Part shown: positions 32,933 to 46,155 of the stretch, piece after piece
Position numbering within the stretch: the stretch's first letter is position 1
How the letters are laid out: every line of letters starts with the position of its first letter
Assembly (NCBI RefSeq): GCF_029522115.1
Contig: NZ_JAKWFK010000011.1
Coordinates: 62,001 to 126,000 of the forward strand
From: Trinickia sp. Y13
GTDB lineage: Bacteria; Pseudomonadota; Gammaproteobacteria; Burkholderiales; Burkholderiaceae
DNA length: 64,000 bases
Reading direction: 5' to 3'
Position numbers and translations under genes: made by a program
The notes under the pieces: generated by a model
Databases searched by the model: none
What the model saw: only the letters and a program-made list of their open reading frames with translations
What the model was told of the DNA's origin: nothing

Positions 32933-33484
32933 TCAAAGGAACCGCCGCTGCTTGCGCAGGCTTGCTGGCGTGTAGCGGGCCACGCGCGCGGCCCCCGATT
33001 GCACGTGGGTGCGCCGGCCCGTGGCCCGCTTGTACCAAGTGGGCGCCGCTGCCTGCTTGACGCGCCAGTTGACGCGCTTGCTCGTAGCGCGCGACGAGAC
33101 GCTGCGCCACGACGAGGAAGTAGCGCTGTCGGTCGTGCCCGCGCCGCCCGCCGCGTCCTCCGCGGCCCCCGTGCCGGCGATGCTCGGCGACACCGACGAG
33201 CCGGAGCGGAAAGCATCGTTCAACTCGGCCTCGTGCTTGCGCACGTTGTCGTGGATCGTGTTTTCCACGTTGCGCGCGGCCGATTCGAATTCGCTCTTCA
33301 TCCGGCGTAGTTCGTCGAGTTCGATCTCGCGCGAGACTTCGGCCTTCACGTCATTGATGTAGCGCTGAGCCCGGCCAAACAGCGCGCCCGCCGTGCGCGC
33401 GACGCGCGGCAGGCGCTCCGGCCCGAGCACGACGAGCGCCACGACACCGATCAGCGCCATCTTCGTCAGTCCGAGGTCGAGCAT
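32933..33484 (-). CDS. tatB: Sec-independent protein translocase TatB
   Basis: 183 aa. MLDLGLTKMALIGVVALVVLGPERLP is the TatB membrane helix and hinge (quoted here in part as MALIGVVALVVLGPERLP), followed by an amphipathic helix and a long charged tail. The tail after residue 130 is rich in Arg, Lys, Ser and Trp, quite basic compared with typical TatB proteins. It works with TatC as the receptor for folded Tat substrates. It lies 95 bases after tatA. Confidence 0.92.
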   Translation of the reverse strand: MLDLGLTKMALIGVVALVVLGPERLPRVARTAGALFGRAQRYINDVKAEVSREIELDELRRMKSEFESAARNVENTIHDNVRKHEAELNDAFRSGSSVSPSIAGTGAAEDAAGGAGTTDSATSSSWRSVSSRATSKRVNWRVKQAAAPTWYKRATGRRTHVQSGAARVARYTPASLRKQRRFL

Positions 33485-33579
33485 GTCAGTGGCCTAGTGG
33501 TCCGTTATCGATTATGCGTTCCGACTCACGCGTTGTTCGCGTCGCCAACGCGCCGGGCCGGGACCGGCGCGCATCGCAT

Positions 33580-33834
33580 TCAACGGTAATCGTTCGAGCG
33601 CGATTTTTCCTTGGCCTCGACGTCGATCGTGCCCGAGCGCGGCAATTCGCGCCGCTCGGCCTCGGCCGGGGCGGAAGGGGAAGACGGCGGCGCATCGGCG
33701 TCCTTGACGCCTTCCTTGAAACCCTTCACCGCACTGCCCAAATCGCTGCCGATGCTGCGCAGGCGTTTCGTGCCGAACACGAGCGCGACGATCAAAAGCA
33801 CGATCAACCAGTGCCAAATGCTGAATGAACCCAT
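33580..33834 (-). CDS. tatA: Sec-independent protein translocase TatA
   Basis: 84 aa from the ATG at 33834 with GGAGG close upstream. It has one membrane helix ([20 protein letters not shown]), the FGTKRLR hinge, and the amphipathic helix [15 protein letters not shown]. The C-terminal tail is Pro/Ala/Glu-rich and ends in a charged segment. TatA oligomers form the export passage. First gene of tatABC. Confidence 0.94.
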   Translation of the reverse strand: MGSFSIWHWLIVLLIVALVFGTKRLRSIGSDLGSAVKGFKEGVKDADAPPSSPSAPAEAERRELPRSGTIDVEAKEKSRSNDYR

Positions 33835-33953
33835 GAGAACCTCCCGAGGTTTGCCACCGCCCATTCGCCGCAGCAAACAAATACCGGCCTTGCGACCCTA
33901 ATCGGAGCGCGCGCGCTCCCTGTCGATCGATGCGAAACGGGTACGCCGCGCTA

Positions 33954-34316
33954 TCAACCCATCCGCTTCCACGGCCGCGGACCGGCGAGTATATGCGCAT
34001 GCAAGTGATAGACCTCCTGGCCGCCGCCCGGCCCCGTGTTGATGACCGTGCGAAACCCCGTATCGCCGCCGGTGTACGCGCAACCGAGCTGCTCGGCCAG
34101 TCGCGCCACCAGAACCAACATTTTACCAAGCAGCGGCGCTTCGCTTTCGGTGCAATTGGACAGGGTTTCCACGTGTTTTCGCGGAATCACGAGGATGTGC
34201 GTATCTGCCGCAGGATGAATGTCCTTGAATGCGACGAATTCTTCGTCCTCATGGACCTTCGTACTAGGGATCTCGCCCGCGGCGATTTTACAAAAGAGGC
34301 AGTTGTCGTGACTCAT
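33954..34316 (-). CDS. HIT-family purine nucleoside phosphoramidase (HinT-like)
   Basis: 120 aa. Two N-terminal cysteines (CLFCK) and the histidine triad HLHAH (His104, 106, 108) followed by ILAGRPW-like residues (ILAGPRPWKRMG) define the HIT family. HinT-type enzymes hydrolyse AMP-lysine and similar phosphoramidates in the cytoplasm. It lies between the histidine operon and tatABC in the same direction, a conserved beta-proteobacterial neighbourhood. Confidence 0.92.
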   Translation of the reverse strand: MSHDNCLFCKIAAGEIPSTKVHEDEEFVAFKDIHPAADTHILVIPRKHVETLSNCTESEAPLLGKMLVLVARLAEQLGCAYTGGDTGFRTVINTGPGGGQEVYHLHAHILAGPRPWKRMG

Positions 34317-34358
34317 GGTGTTCCTGGTTGAGAGGCGAATGCGCGGCGCGCGATCGGA

Positions 34359-34742
34359 TCAAAACCACGCGCGCGAATCGAGCGGCTTGTTGTCATAAAG
34401 GTACAGCCAGCCTTTGACGATACGGTACAGCATCCAAATTGATACGGCGGTAAGCACGGCGAAGCCGATGAAGACGAACACCAGCACGCCGCCGATGATA
34501 TAGCCGACCAGGCCCATCCAGAACGTGCGAATGAGCCACTCGAAATGCGGCTGCGACGGGGTGCCCGCCGCGTCGTCGCGTTTCAAGTAAGCGATGATCA
34601 CGGCGACGATGATCGAGATGCCCCCCGTGAACCAATGCAGGGCGTAAAGCCCATAAAGGATGTGCGTGAGCGTGCGCATGTCGCGTGCGCGGCCGGCGTC
34701 GGATCCAGGGTAAGGCATGGGCGCTTCGGGTCGCTGTTCCAT
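34359..34742 (-). CDS. DUF4870-type membrane protein
   Basis: 127 aa from the ATG at 34742, which has AGGAGAACGAGA upstream. It has three hydrophobic segments: LTHILYGLYALHWFTGGISIIVAVIIAYL region, GLVGYIIGGVLVFVFIGFAVL and AVSIWMLYRIVKGW (each quoted in part). The pattern matches the DUF4870/YidH-like small inner-membrane family of unknown function. It sits 122 bases after hisE and 43 bases before the HIT gene. Confidence 0.75.
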   Translation of the reverse strand: MEQRPEAPMPYPGSDAGRARDMRTLTHILYGLYALHWFTGGISIIVAVIIAYLKRDDAAGTPSQPHFEWLIRTFWMGLVGYIIGGVLVFVFIGFAVLTAVSIWMLYRIVKGWLYLYDNKPLDSRAWF

Positions 34743-34864
34743 TCTCGTTCTCCTGTCGACCGAGGTTTGTGCTTCGGCTATCGCGATTGGCGCAAAGTGC
34801 TGCGGCACGTGCGCCAACCTCATGCAATGCGGCCTCGACGGCGCCGTGCCTGCGCCCGACGGGT

Positions 34865-35275
34865 TCAACCGCCGTTTTCTTCGCGATCGCGCCGCTTTCT
34901 GAGCGCTTTTTCCTCGATGCCGGACATGCCCTCGCGCCGTTCGAGCTCGGCGATCACGTCCGCGGGGCTCAGATCGTAGTGTGACAGCATGACCAGGCAG
35001 TGAAACCAAAGATCGGCCACTTCCCCGACGAGCGCGCCGGGCGCGCCGCCCTGGCGCACGTCCTTGGCGGCAAGCACGACTTCGGTCGCCTCTTCACCGA
35101 TCTTCTTGAGCACGGCGTCGTCGCCCTTGTGAAACAGGCGAGAAACGTAGGAGACCTCGGGGTCGCCCCCCTTGCGGCTGTCGATGATGGCGGCAAGCCG
35201 CAGGAGCGTATCTTCGGTCGTCGAACCGGCGGCGCCCGCGGCGGCCGGTTGCGTGGATTGCGTGGATTGCGTCAT
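34865..35275 (-). CDS. hisE: Phosphoribosyl-ATP pyrophosphatase
   Basis: 136 aa. It has the MazG-like fold of His[40 protein letters not shown] and [13 protein letters not shown]. It hydrolyses phosphoribosyl-ATP to phosphoribosyl-AMP, the second step of histidine synthesis. The N-terminal 20 residues are Ser/Thr/Gln/Ala-rich. Its ATG overlaps the hisI stop codon (ATGA). HisE and HisI are separate proteins here, unlike the enterobacterial fusion. Confidence 0.93.
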   Translation of the reverse strand: MTQSTQSTQPAAAGAAGSTTEDTLLRLAAIIDSRKGGDPEVSYVSRLFHKGDDAVLKKIGEEATEVVLAAKDVRQGGAPGALVGEVADLWFHCLVMLSHYDLSPADVIAELERREGMSGIEEKALRKRRDREENGG

Positions 35276-35682
35276 CGGTAGATCTGTTCGGGGTCTTTCA
35301 GCACGGGATCGACGGCAACCCACTCGCCTTCGTCCACGGTACCTTCGAATTTTTGGAAAAAACAGGAATGGCGCCCGGTATGGCAAGCGATGCCCGATAC
35401 CTGCTCGACTTTGAGCAGCACGACGTCTTCATCGCAGTCGAGCCGCACCTCGCGCACGTGCTGCACGTGGCCCGACTCTTCGCCCTTGAACCACAGGCGC
35501 TGGCGCGAGCGCGAGAAATACACGGCGCGTCCCGTTTCGACGGTCTTGGCCAGCGCCTCGCGATTCATCCAGGCAAACATCAGCACGTCGCCCGTCGTCG
35601 CTTCCTGGGCAATGACGGGGATCAGCCCGTTGGCATCCCATTGGACTTTGTCGAGCCAGGGTTTTTCGGCCGGGGCGCTCAT
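35272..35682 (-). CDS. hisI: Phosphoribosyl-AMP cyclohydrolase
   Basis: 136 aa from the ATG at 35682. HisI motifs include [35 protein letters not shown] and the metal-binding cysteines in LDCDEDV and [11 protein letters not shown]. It opens the purine ring of phosphoribosyl-AMP. The start overlaps the stop of a 30-codon frame that follows hisF, and its stop overlaps the hisE start. Confidence 0.94.
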   Translation of the reverse strand: MSAPAEKPWLDKVQWDANGLIPVIAQEATTGDVLMFAWMNREALAKTVETGRAVYFSRSRQRLWFKGEESGHVQHVREVRLDCDEDVVLLKVEQVSGIACHTGRHSCFFQKFEGTVDEGEWVAVDPVLKDPEQIYR

Positions 35683-35771
35683 TTGGCCTCCGCACACGAC
35701 GCTTCGAATGCGGCCACGCCACGCCCGAGCAAGACGGGATATGCCACAGAACGTCGGAATCGTTTCATCAT
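35679..35771 (-). CDS. 30-codon frame bridging hisF and hisI
   Basis: This frame (begins MMKRFRRSV, ends SCAEAK) starts in an ATGATGA that contains the hisF stop codon, and ends in an ATGA that contains the hisI start codon. It is basic at the N-terminus and otherwise unremarkable, with no ribosome-binding site of its own. It may be a real small protein, or simply a translated spacer that keeps ribosomes running from hisF into hisI. I know of no homologue. Confidence 0.35.
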   Translation of the reverse strand: MMKRFRRSVAYPVLLGRGVAAFEASCAEAK

Positions 35772-36541
35772 TGCCTCACAGGAATGCCGCGCTCGGCCAT
35801 GAATCGCTTCGCTTCGCCGACCGTGTGCTCGCCATAGTGGAAGATGCTCGCGGCCAGCACGGCATCGGCGTGGCCCTCGGTAATGCCGTCGGCCAAATCC
35901 TTCAGCGAGCCCACGCCACCCGACGCAATGACCGGCACGGGCACCGCATCCGACACCGCCCGCGTCAGCGCGAGATCGAAGCCGCTTTTCGTGCCGTCGC
36001 GGTCCATGCTCGTCAGCAAAATCTCGCCCGCGCCGTACTCGGCCATTTGCTTGGCCCACGCCACGGCGTCAAGCCCGGTCGCTTTGCGGCCGCCGTGCGT
36101 GAAAACCTCCCAGCGCGCCGGCTCGCCCTCGCCCGACACGCGCTTGGCGTCGATCGCAACGACGATGCACTGGGAGCCGTACTTCTGCGCAGCCTCGCGC
36201 ACGAGTTCGGGACGCGCGACCGCCGACGAGTTCATGCTGATCTTGTCCGCGCCCGCGTTCAGCAGCCGGCGAACGTCTTCCACGGCGCGCACGCCGCCGC
36301 CCACGGTCAGGGGGATGAAAACTTGCGCCGCCACCGCTTCGATGATGGGCAGGATCAGATCGCGCTGGTCGGAAGTGGCCGTGATGTCGAGGAACGTCAG
36401 TTCGTCGGCCCCTTGCTCGTCGTAGCGGCGCGCGATTTCGACCGGATCGCCGGCATCGCGCAATTCGACGAAATTGACGCCTTTGACGACGCGCCCGGCG
36501 GTCACGTCCAGGCAAGGGATGATGCGTTTAGCTAGAGCCAT
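35768..36541 (-). CDS. hisF: Imidazole glycerol phosphate synthase cyclase subunit
   Basis: 257 aa (beta/alpha)8 barrel. Conserved IIPCLDV (Asp near residue 11), [30 protein letters not shown] (catalytic Asp) and VIASGGVG are all present. With HisH it makes imidazole glycerol phosphate and AICAR. It is downstream of hisA with a 153-base gap containing no gene. Confidence 0.96.
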   Translation of the reverse strand: MALAKRIIPCLDVTAGRVVKGVNFVELRDAGDPVEIARRYDEQGADELTFLDITATSDQRDLILPIIEAVAAQVFIPLTVGGGVRAVEDVRRLLNAGADKISMNSSAVARPELVREAAQKYGSQCIVVAIDAKRVSGEGEPARWEVFTHGGRKATGLDAVAWAKQMAEYGAGEILLTSMDRDGTKSGFDLALTRAVSDAVPVPVIASGGVGSLKDLADGITEGHADAVLAASIFHYGEHTVGEAKRFMAERGIPVRQ

Positions 36542-36694
36542 GATGGTGCAAATGCCGCTAAGTGGGCCGCCTGCGCCAATGCAGACGGCATGATGCCGTA
36601 ACGCCGTCACGCCCTGACGCGCCCCGCCTTGGCCGAAGGCGCCTCGGGGCCTAGCCACAGCGCGATCGCCGCGGCGCTCGTTCGGCGGCGTGCG

Positions 36695-37447
36695 TTAGGC
36701 GTCGTCCGATTCGCGCAGCGTATCGGCACGCTTTTGCGCGGCCGCGAAATCGAGATCGCCCGAGTAGATCGCGCGCCCGCAAATGACACCCTCGATGCCC
36801 TCGTCTTCGACTTCGCACAGCGCGTCGATGTCGGCCAGGTTCGAGAGCCCGCCGCTCGCGATCACGGGGATCTTCACCGCGCGCGCAAGACGCACCGTCG
36901 CTTCGATATTGATGCCTTGAAGCATGCCGTCGCGGCCGATATCGGTGTAGATGATCGATTCGCAGCCGTAGTCTTCGAACTTCTGGGCCAGATCGACGAC
37001 TTCGTGGCCCGTCAGCTTGCTCCACCCGTCGGTGGCGACTTTGCCGTCCTTCGCATCCAGGCCGACGATGATATGCCCGCCGAACGCCGTGCAGGCGTCT
37101 TGCAGAAAGCCGGGATTCTTCACCGCCGCCGTACCGATAATGACGTACGACAGGCCGTCGTCGAGGTAGCGCTCGATCGTTTCGAGATCGCGAATGCCGC
37201 CGCCGAGCTGCACGGGGATTTCGCTGCCGACTTCGTCGATGATGGCGCGGATTGCCTCTTCGTTCCTGGGCTTGCCGGCAAAAGCGCCGTTCAGGTCGAC
37301 GAGATGCAGCCGCCGAGCGCCACGGCTGACCCATTGCCGAGCCATCGCGGCGGGATCCTCGGAAAATATCGTCGCCTGGTCCATATCGCCTTGTTTAAGG
37401 CGCACACACTGACCGTCCTTGAGGTCGATGGCGGGAATCAGCAGCAT
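36695..37447 (-). CDS. hisA: Phosphoribosylformimino-5-aminoimidazole carboxamide ribotide isomerase
   Basis: 250 aa (beta/alpha)8 barrel. [16 protein letters not shown] carries the catalytic Asp8, and [12 protein letters not shown] the second Asp. Phosphate-binding loops QLGGGIRD and VIASGGLSN are seen. It isomerises ProFAR to PRFAR. It is 167 bases downstream of hisH, a gap with no recognisable feature. Confidence 0.96.
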   Translation of the reverse strand: MLLIPAIDLKDGQCVRLKQGDMDQATIFSEDPAAMARQWVSRGARRLHLVDLNGAFAGKPRNEEAIRAIIDEVGSEIPVQLGGGIRDLETIERYLDDGLSYVIIGTAAVKNPGFLQDACTAFGGHIIVGLDAKDGKVATDGWSKLTGHEVVDLAQKFEDYGCESIIYTDIGRDGMLQGINIEATVRLARAVKIPVIASGGLSNLADIDALCEVEDEGIEGVICGRAIYSGDLDFAAAQKRADTLRESDDA

Positions 37448-37614
37448 AGCAATCGCGTGAAATCTGGGAGGTTGAAGGTGGGCGGCGCATCTGGCCGGGC
37501 GCGCAAGCGATCCCGACGTCGATGAGCCGTGTCGCTTAGTTTAGTACAACTCTTTCCGTGTTCCGCTCGCTCGGGGCCGGAATCGAACGCGGTGCGCGAG
37601 CGGCGGCACCGCGT

Positions 37615-38253
37615 TCAGGGGTTCCAATCGACAAAATTGCGGTATACGCGCAGCCCCGCGGCCGCGCTCTTTTCCGGGTGAAACTGCGTCGCAAACACGT
37701 TCTCGCGCGCAACAGCCGAGGTGAAGGTCCCGCCATATTCGGTTTCCCCGACCGTGTGCTCCGGCTTATCGGGAACGACGTAGTAACTATGGACGAAGTA
37801 GAAGAACGCGCCGTCCGGCACACCGGCCCACAGCGGGTGGGGACGCGTTTGCCGCACGCGGTTCCACCCCATTTGCGGCACCTTGAAGCGCGAGCCGTCG
37901 TCCTGCAGCCGGCCTTCGAGCTGAAAGCGGACCACCTTGCCCGGCATCAACCCCAGGCCGGGCGTCGAGCCCTCTTCGCTCCAATCGAACAGCATCTGCT
38001 CGCCGACGCACACGCCCATCAGCGGCTTGACCCGCGACGCTTCCAGGACAGCCTCCTGCAACCCCGATTCGCCGAGGCAGCGCATGCAGTCGGGCATCGC
38101 GCCCTGCCCCGGCAAAACGACGCGTTCGGCAGCGCGAATGCCTTCCGGACGATCGACGATCGCCACGTCCGCTTCCGGGGCAGCCTTTTTCAGCGCCTGG
38201 TACACCGAGCGCAGGTTGCCCATCCCGTAATCCACAATCGCAATCTTTTTCAT
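37615..38253 (-). CDS. hisH: Imidazole glycerol phosphate synthase glutaminase subunit
   Basis: 212 aa class I glutamine amidotransferase: [13 protein letters not shown] start, oxyanion LPGQGAM, nucleophile Cys in [10 protein letters not shown], and the His-x-Glu pair in QFHPEKS. It supplies ammonia to HisF. It starts 21 bases after the marC gene, in the same operon. Confidence 0.95.
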   Translation of the reverse strand: MKKIAIVDYGMGNLRSVYQALKKAAPEADVAIVDRPEGIRAAERVVLPGQGAMPDCMRCLGESGLQEAVLEASRVKPLMGVCVGEQMLFDWSEEGSTPGLGLMPGKVVRFQLEGRLQDDGSRFKVPQMGWNRVRQTRPHPLWAGVPDGAFFYFVHSYYVVPDKPEHTVGETEYGGTFTSAVARENVFATQFHPEKSAAAGLRVYRNFVDWNP

Positions 38254-38274
38254 AGCAAAAAGGGCCTTTGCCCT

Positions 38275-38895
38275 TCATCGCAAGTTAGGCAGCAACGCCT
38301 TCAACCCATCGACGATGAACTCCACCGCCAGCGCCGACAACATCAAACCCATGAGCCGCGTGCCGATGTTGATGCCCGTCTGGCCCACCCAGCGGGCAAT
38401 CGGTTCGGCGAGCCTGAGCGAGCCGAAGCAAATCACGGCGATCGCCGCGCCGATCGCGATCAGGCCCACGCGGTCGTACCAGTGGTGCGAGCTCGCCGCA
38501 TAGACGATCACGGTGCTGATCGAGCCGGGGCCCGTCAGCAGCGGGATCGCGAGCGGCACCACCGCAATGCTGTTCTTCGATTCGGCCTCGTCGCGCTCCT
38601 CGGCCGTGGCGCGCGTGTTGCCGATCTGCGCGTTCAGCATGTTGATCGCCATGAGCAACATGATGATGCCCCCGCCCACCTCGAGCGAACCGACCGAAAT
38701 ACCAAAAAAACTGATGATCTGCTGCCCGAGCAGCGTCGTGATCGCAATCACGCAAAACACCGAGATCGAGGCGATGCGGATCGTGTGGCGCCGCTCCGCA
38801 TCGGATTGCGCCGATGTGAGGCTCAGAAAAAACGGCACCGCGCCGACCGGGTTGATCAGCGCCAGCAGCGAAATAAACGATTTCAGAAGATCCAT
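38275..38895 (-). CDS. MarC/NAAT-family membrane protein inside the his operon
   Basis: 206 aa with six hydrophobic segments and the MarC pattern: LLALINPVGAVPFFLSLT at the N-terminus and AIPLLTGPGSISTVIVYA in the middle. The family includes proposed small amino-acid exporters, but the function of most members is unknown. It lies between hisB and hisH in the same direction, as in other Burkholderiaceae, and must be co-transcribed. A link to histidine export is only a guess. Confidence 0.88.
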   Translation of the reverse strand: MDLLKSFISLLALINPVGAVPFFLSLTSAQSDAERRHTIRIASISVFCVIAITTLLGQQIISFFGISVGSLEVGGGIIMLLMAINMLNAQIGNTRATAEERDEAESKNSIAVVPLAIPLLTGPGSISTVIVYAASSHHWYDRVGLIAIGAAIAVICFGSLRLAEPIARWVGQTGINIGTRLMGLMLSALAVEFIVDGLKALLPNLR

Positions 38896-38953
38896 CGCAA
38901 GCCGGCGCCCGCTTTGGGCGCGCCGGTCCGTCGGTATAGGTCCAGGTCCAGCG

Positions 38954-39541
38954 TCAGAGACTGCCCTTCGTCGACGGAATCTGCCCCGCCGCGCGCTCGT
39001 CGAGCTCCACGGCCATGCGCAGCGCGCGACCGAACGCCTTGAATACCGTTTCCAGTTGATGGTGCGCGTTCAAGCCGCGCAAATTGTCCACATGCAGTGT
39101 CACGCCCGCATGGTTGACGAAACCGCGGAAAAACTCAATCGACAAGTCGACGTCGAACGTGCCGATCCGCGCGCGCGTGAACGGCACATGGAATTCGAGG
39201 CCCGGCCGCCCGGAAAAATCGATCACCACGCGCGAGAGCGCCTCGTCGAGCGGGACATAGGCATGCCCGTACCGGCGAATGCCCTTTTTGTCGCCCACCG
39301 CCTTGGCCACCGCCATCCCGAGCGTGATGCCCGTGTCCTCGACCGTATGGTGGTCGTCGATATGCAGGTCGCCTTGCGCCTCGATGTCCAGGTCGATCAA
39401 CCCATGACGAGCGATCTGATCGAGCATGTGGTCGAGAAACGGCACACCGGTGGCCAGCCGCTGCTTGCCCGTGCCGTCCAAATTGATCTTTACACGGATC
39501 TTCGTTTCGCTGGTATCGCGAAACACTTCCGCTACGCGCAT
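38954..39541 (-). CDS. hisB: Imidazoleglycerol-phosphate dehydratase
   Basis: 195 aa from the ATG at 39541 ([10 protein letters not shown]), the usual monofunctional length. An upstream in-frame start would add six residues. Manganese-binding motifs [18 protein letters not shown] and LNAHHQLE are intact. It dehydrates imidazole glycerol phosphate. There is no histidinol-phosphatase domain, unlike the enteric bifunctional HisB. Confidence 0.96.
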   Translation of the reverse strand: MRVAEVFRDTSETKIRVKINLDGTGKQRLATGVPFLDHMLDQIARHGLIDLDIEAQGDLHIDDHHTVEDTGITLGMAVAKAVGDKKGIRRYGHAYVPLDEALSRVVIDFSGRPGLEFHVPFTRARIGTFDVDLSIEFFRGFVNHAGVTLHVDNLRGLNAHHQLETVFKAFGRALRMAVELDERAAGQIPSTKGSL

Positions 39542-39560
39542 GGAAAACCTCGAAGTCACT

Positions 39561-40631
39561 TTATTTCAGCGCAAGCGCCGCCAGCATTTGTGCGTTTTCC
39601 TCGGGCGCACCGACCGTCAAACGCAGGCAATTGGCCAACAATGGGTGCATTCTACCCACGTTTTTGACCAAAACCTTCGCATTTAGCAGCGTATTGAACG
39701 CGGCATCGGCATCCGGCAGCCGCACGAGCAGGAAGTTCGCCGCGCTCGGAAACACCGTGACGCCCGGCAATGCCGCCAGCGCGGCCGACAATTTCTCGCG
39801 CTCGGCGCGCAACTGAGCGGCCTGCGATTCGAGCACGTCGACATGATCGAGCATGAATTGCGCGGCGGCCTGCGTCAGCACGTTGACGTTGTAGGGCGGG
39901 CGCACCTTGTCGAACTGCTCGAGCCAGGCCGGCGCGCCGGCCAAGTAGCCGAGCCGTATCCCCGCCAGGCCGAGCTTGGACACCGTGCGCATGACGACGA
40001 CGTTGTCGTAGTCGAGCACGCGGCCGATCCAGCTCTTTTGCGCGAACGGCTGGTAGGCCTCGTCGATGACGACGAGACTGCCCTTCGCGCTAGCGATGAT
40101 GCGTTCGATATCGGCGTCCGGGTAAAGCGTGCCCGTCGGATTGTTCGGGTAGGCCAAGTAGATGACGGCGGGCTTGTGCTCGGCGATCGCGGCCAGCATG
40201 GCCTCGACATCGAGCGTCAGATCGGCGCGGTGCGGCACGCCGACGAATTCGAGCTGCGCGAACTTGGCCGACATCTGGTACATCACGAAGCCCGGAATAG
40301 GCGCGAGCAGCTTCGCGCCCGGCTTTGCACAGGCCACGGCGATGATGCTGATGAGTTCGTCCGAACCGTTGCCGAGCAATAGATCCGCGCCGGCAGGCAC
40401 GCCCATCACGCGCTTGAGCTTATCCACGAGCACGGACGGACGCGGCTCGGGATAGCGGTTCAAGGCCACCCCGGCCAGAACTTCGCCCAATTGCGAAGCC
40501 AACGCCGGAGGCAGCGGGAATGGATTTTCCATCGCGTCGAGCTTCACGAGGCCCGTCGCGTCCGCCACCGCGTAGGTGGTCATCGCCAGCACGTCGGGGC
40601 GGACGATGTCTTGCGGTGTTGTCGTCGTCAT
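39561..40631 (-). CDS. hisC: Histidinol-phosphate aminotransferase
   Basis: 356 aa class II aminotransferase. Motifs seen: [35 protein letters not shown] and the PLP lysine in [14 protein letters not shown]. It makes histidinol phosphate from imidazole acetol phosphate. Start at 40631, two bases after the hisD stop, so tightly coupled. Confidence 0.95.
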   Translation of the reverse strand: MTTTTPQDIVRPDVLAMTTYAVADATGLVKLDAMENPFPLPPALASQLGEVLAGVALNRYPEPRPSVLVDKLKRVMGVPAGADLLLGNGSDELISIIAVACAKPGAKLLAPIPGFVMYQMSAKFAQLEFVGVPHRADLTLDVEAMLAAIAEHKPAVIYLAYPNNPTGTLYPDADIERIIASAKGSLVVIDEAYQPFAQKSWIGRVLDYDNVVVMRTVSKLGLAGIRLGYLAGAPAWLEQFDKVRPPYNVNVLTQAAAQFMLDHVDVLESQAAQLRAEREKLSAALAALPGVTVFPSAANFLLVRLPDADAAFNTLLNAKVLVKNVGRMHPLLANCLRLTVGAPEENAQMLAALALK

Positions 40632-40633
40632 GG

Positions 40634-41956
40634 TCAGCCGCCTTGTTTCATCCGGTATTCGGCACTGCGCGCGTGCGCGGGAAGCCCCTCGCCATAAGCC
40701 AGTTCGGCCGCGATCTCGCCAAGCGTCTGCGCCCCTTCCGCGCTCACCTCGATCACGCTCGAGCGCTTGAAGAAATCGTAGACGCCGAGCGGCGACGAGA
40801 AGCGCGCCGTGCGCGAAGTGGGCAGCACGTGGTTCGGCCCGGCGCAGTAGTCGCCAAGGCTCTCGCTCGTGTAGCGGCCCATGAAAATCGCACCCGCATG
40901 GCGAATTTCCTTCGCCCATTGATGCGGGTCGAGCGCGGAAATTTCCAGATGCTCGGGCGCGATTTGATTCGCGATCGAGCACGCTTCGGCCATGTCGCGC
41001 ACTTTGATGAGCGCGCCGCGGCCCACGAGCGAGCGCTCGATCACCTCGCGACGCGGCATGGTCGGCAACAGCTCGACGATCGCGTCTTCGACGCGCGAGA
41101 TGAACGCTTCGTCGGGGCACAGCAGGATCGATTGCGCCAGTTCGTCGTGCTCGGCCTGGGAGAACAAATCCATCGCCACCCAGCGCGGGTCCGTCGTGCC
41201 GTCGCACAGGATCAGAATCTCGGACGGCCCGGCGATCATGTCGATGCCGACCGTGCCGAACACGCGCCGCTTGGCCGCCGCCACGTACGCATTGCCGGGG
41301 CCGCAGATCTTATCGACGGCAGGCAGGCTTTGCGTGCCGTACGCGAGCGCGCCGATCGCCTGTGCGCCGCCGATCGTGAACACACGGTCGACGCCGCCCA
41401 ACAGCGCGGCGGCCAGGACGAGCGGGTTGCGCACGCCGTCCGGCGTGGGCACGACCATCACGATTTCGCGCACGCCCGCCACCCGCGCGGGAATCGCATT
41501 CATCAAAACCGAGGACGGATACGCGGCCTTGCCGCCCGGCACGTAGATGCCGGCGCGATCGAGCGGCGTAACTTTCTGGCCGAGCACCGTGCCGTCGGCT
41601 TCGGTGTACTGCCAGCTATGGCTGCCGCATTCGATCTTCTGCTTCTCGTGATAGGCGCGCACGCGCGCCGCCGCGGCCTCGAGCGCGGCGCGGCGCTTGG
41701 GTTCGAGGCCTTCGAGCGCGGCTTCGAGCTCGCTCGTCGGCAGCTCGAGCGCCGCCAAGCTATCGACGCTCAGGCGGTCGAAGCGGTTCGTGTATTCGAG
41801 GACGGCGGCATCGCCGCGCGCTTTCACGTCTGCCAAAATCTGCGCAACCGAGCGCTCGATCGCCTCGTCCTCGCTCGCCTCGAAGGCAAGCACGCCGGCG
41901 AGCGCCGCGCCGAAACCGGCGTCGCTCGAATCGAGTTTGCGAATCGTAAGTGCCAT
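40634..41956 (-). CDS. hisD: Histidinol dehydrogenase
   Basis: 440 aa. Conserved segments [51 protein letters not shown] and the C-terminal catalytic His pair region [18 protein letters not shown] are all present. It performs the last two oxidations to histidine using NAD and zinc. It is 37 bases downstream of hisG. Confidence 0.96.
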   Translation of the reverse strand: MALTIRKLDSSDAGFGAALAGVLAFEASEDEAIERSVAQILADVKARGDAAVLEYTNRFDRLSVDSLAALELPTSELEAALEGLEPKRRAALEAAAARVRAYHEKQKIECGSHSWQYTEADGTVLGQKVTPLDRAGIYVPGGKAAYPSSVLMNAIPARVAGVREIVMVVPTPDGVRNPLVLAAALLGGVDRVFTIGGAQAIGALAYGTQSLPAVDKICGPGNAYVAAAKRRVFGTVGIDMIAGPSEILILCDGTTDPRWVAMDLFSQAEHDELAQSILLCPDEAFISRVEDAIVELLPTMPRREVIERSLVGRGALIKVRDMAEACSIANQIAPEHLEISALDPHQWAKEIRHAGAIFMGRYTSESLGDYCAGPNHVLPTSRTARFSSPLGVYDFFKRSSVIEVSAEGAQTLGEIAAELAYGEGLPAHARSAEYRMKQGG

Positions 41957-41993
41957 GCTGGTATCCGTTTCGGTAATGCGCGCACCGGGCGCG

Positions 41994-44032
<2,039 letters not shown>

Positions 44033-44272
44033 TTATCCGTTCTGCCATTCCGCCGGCGTGAGCGTCTTCATGCTCAGCGCGTGGATTTCCTGCCGCATGC
44101 GCTCGCCGAGCGCCGCATACACGAGCTGATGCCGCTGAATCAGGCGCTTGCCCTCGAACGCGTCCGAGACGATCGTCGCAAAAAAATGCTGGCCGTCGCC
44201 CTCGACTTCCAGATGCCGGCAAGCAAGGCCGGCTTCGATGTATTGCTTGACCTGATCGGGGGTCGGCAACAT
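44033..44272 (-). CDS. ibaG: BolA-family protein, IbaG type
   Basis: 79 aa from the ATG at 44272. BolA-fold motifs: VKQYIEAGLACRHLEVEGDGQHFFATIVSDAFEGK region (quoted in parts: HLEVEGDGQHF, IVSDAFEGKR), HQLVYAALGERM and EIHALSMKTLTP. BolA/IbaG proteins bind iron-sulfur clusters with monothiol glutaredoxins. Its place just before murA and after the mla genes mirrors E. coli mlaB-ibaG-murA, which is why I use that name. Confidence 0.85.
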   Translation of the reverse strand: MLPTPDQVKQYIEAGLACRHLEVEGDGQHFFATIVSDAFEGKRLIQRHQLVYAALGERMRQEIHALSMKTLTPAEWQNG

Positions 44273-44294
44273 GGTGAACGCTCCTTCTTCCAAT

Positions 44295-45046
44295 TCAATA
44301 GCGCAGTTTGTAGCCCGACGCGAGCAAACGCATCGCCAAGGCGGCAATCAGCGCGAAAAATCCGCCGACGACGGCCAGACTCGCGAGCGGGTCGATATCG
44401 GACACGCCGAAAAACCCGTAGCGAAAGCCGTCGATCATGTAGAAAAACGGGTTCAGCCGCGACACATGGCGCCACAAATCAGGCAGCGAATGCGTCGAAT
44501 AGAACACGCCCGAAAGAAACGTGAGCGGCATGATCAAGAAATTCTGGAACGCCGCGAGCTGGTCGAACTTCTCGGCCCATATGCCCGCGATGAGTCCGAG
44601 CGTGCCGAGAATAGCCGAGCCGAGCACGGCGAACGCGATGATGTAGAGCGGCGCCGCGAAACCGACCGGGATGAACCAGATCGTCACGACGAACACCCCG
44701 CAACCGACCGCGAGCCCGCGCACGACGGCCGCCAGCACATAAGCGCCGAACATCTCCCAATACGTGAGCGGCGGCAGCAAGACGAACACGAGGTTGCCCG
44801 TGATCTTGGACTGAATCAGCGAAGACGAACTGTTCGCAAAGGAATTTTGCAGCACGCTCATCATGACGAGCCCGGGAATCAGGAAGCTCGTGTACTCGAC
44901 GCCCGGATAGACTTCGACGCGCCCGCGCAACGCGTGCCCGAAAATCGTCAGATAGAGCAGCGCCGTGACGACGGGTGCGAGCACCGTCTGGAACGCCACC
45001 TTCCAAAAGCGCAGGATCTCTTTATAGAACAGGGTGCGAAAGCCGC

Positions 45047-45050
<4 letters not shown>
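44295..45050 (-). CDS. ABC-2 type exporter permease (YadH-like)
   Basis: 251 aa with six hydrophobic segments. It begins MSGFRTLFYKEILRFWK and carries the family segments PGLVMMSVLQNSFANSSSSL and PLTFLSGVFYS. It pairs with the ATPase encoded immediately upstream, whose stop overlaps its start (ATGA). The YadGH/DrrAB-type transporters export lipids, polysaccharide or drugs. The substrate is unknown. Placement between the mla genes and murA suggests an envelope role. Confidence 0.85.
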
Positions 45051-45973
<923 letters not shown>

Positions 45974-46155
45974 GGGTGTGCGCGGCGTTCTCGACGGCGC
46001 GCCTTTTGTTAGACCTAATCGGTGTCCGTTCGCGGACATGGGCGGCGGTGACGTCGCGCCGCGCCGACGGCGAGGCGGGAGGCCAGCCGGCTGTCCGGAA
46101 AAACGGTTGATTATAGGCTAAGTCGGGGCGACCCACCGGCCGCCCGCGGCCCGCG

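Noticed and set aside
37558-39042. 494-codon plus-strand frame opposite hisH and marC
   Set aside because: Antisense shadow with no domain. Both minus-strand genes are clearly recognised.
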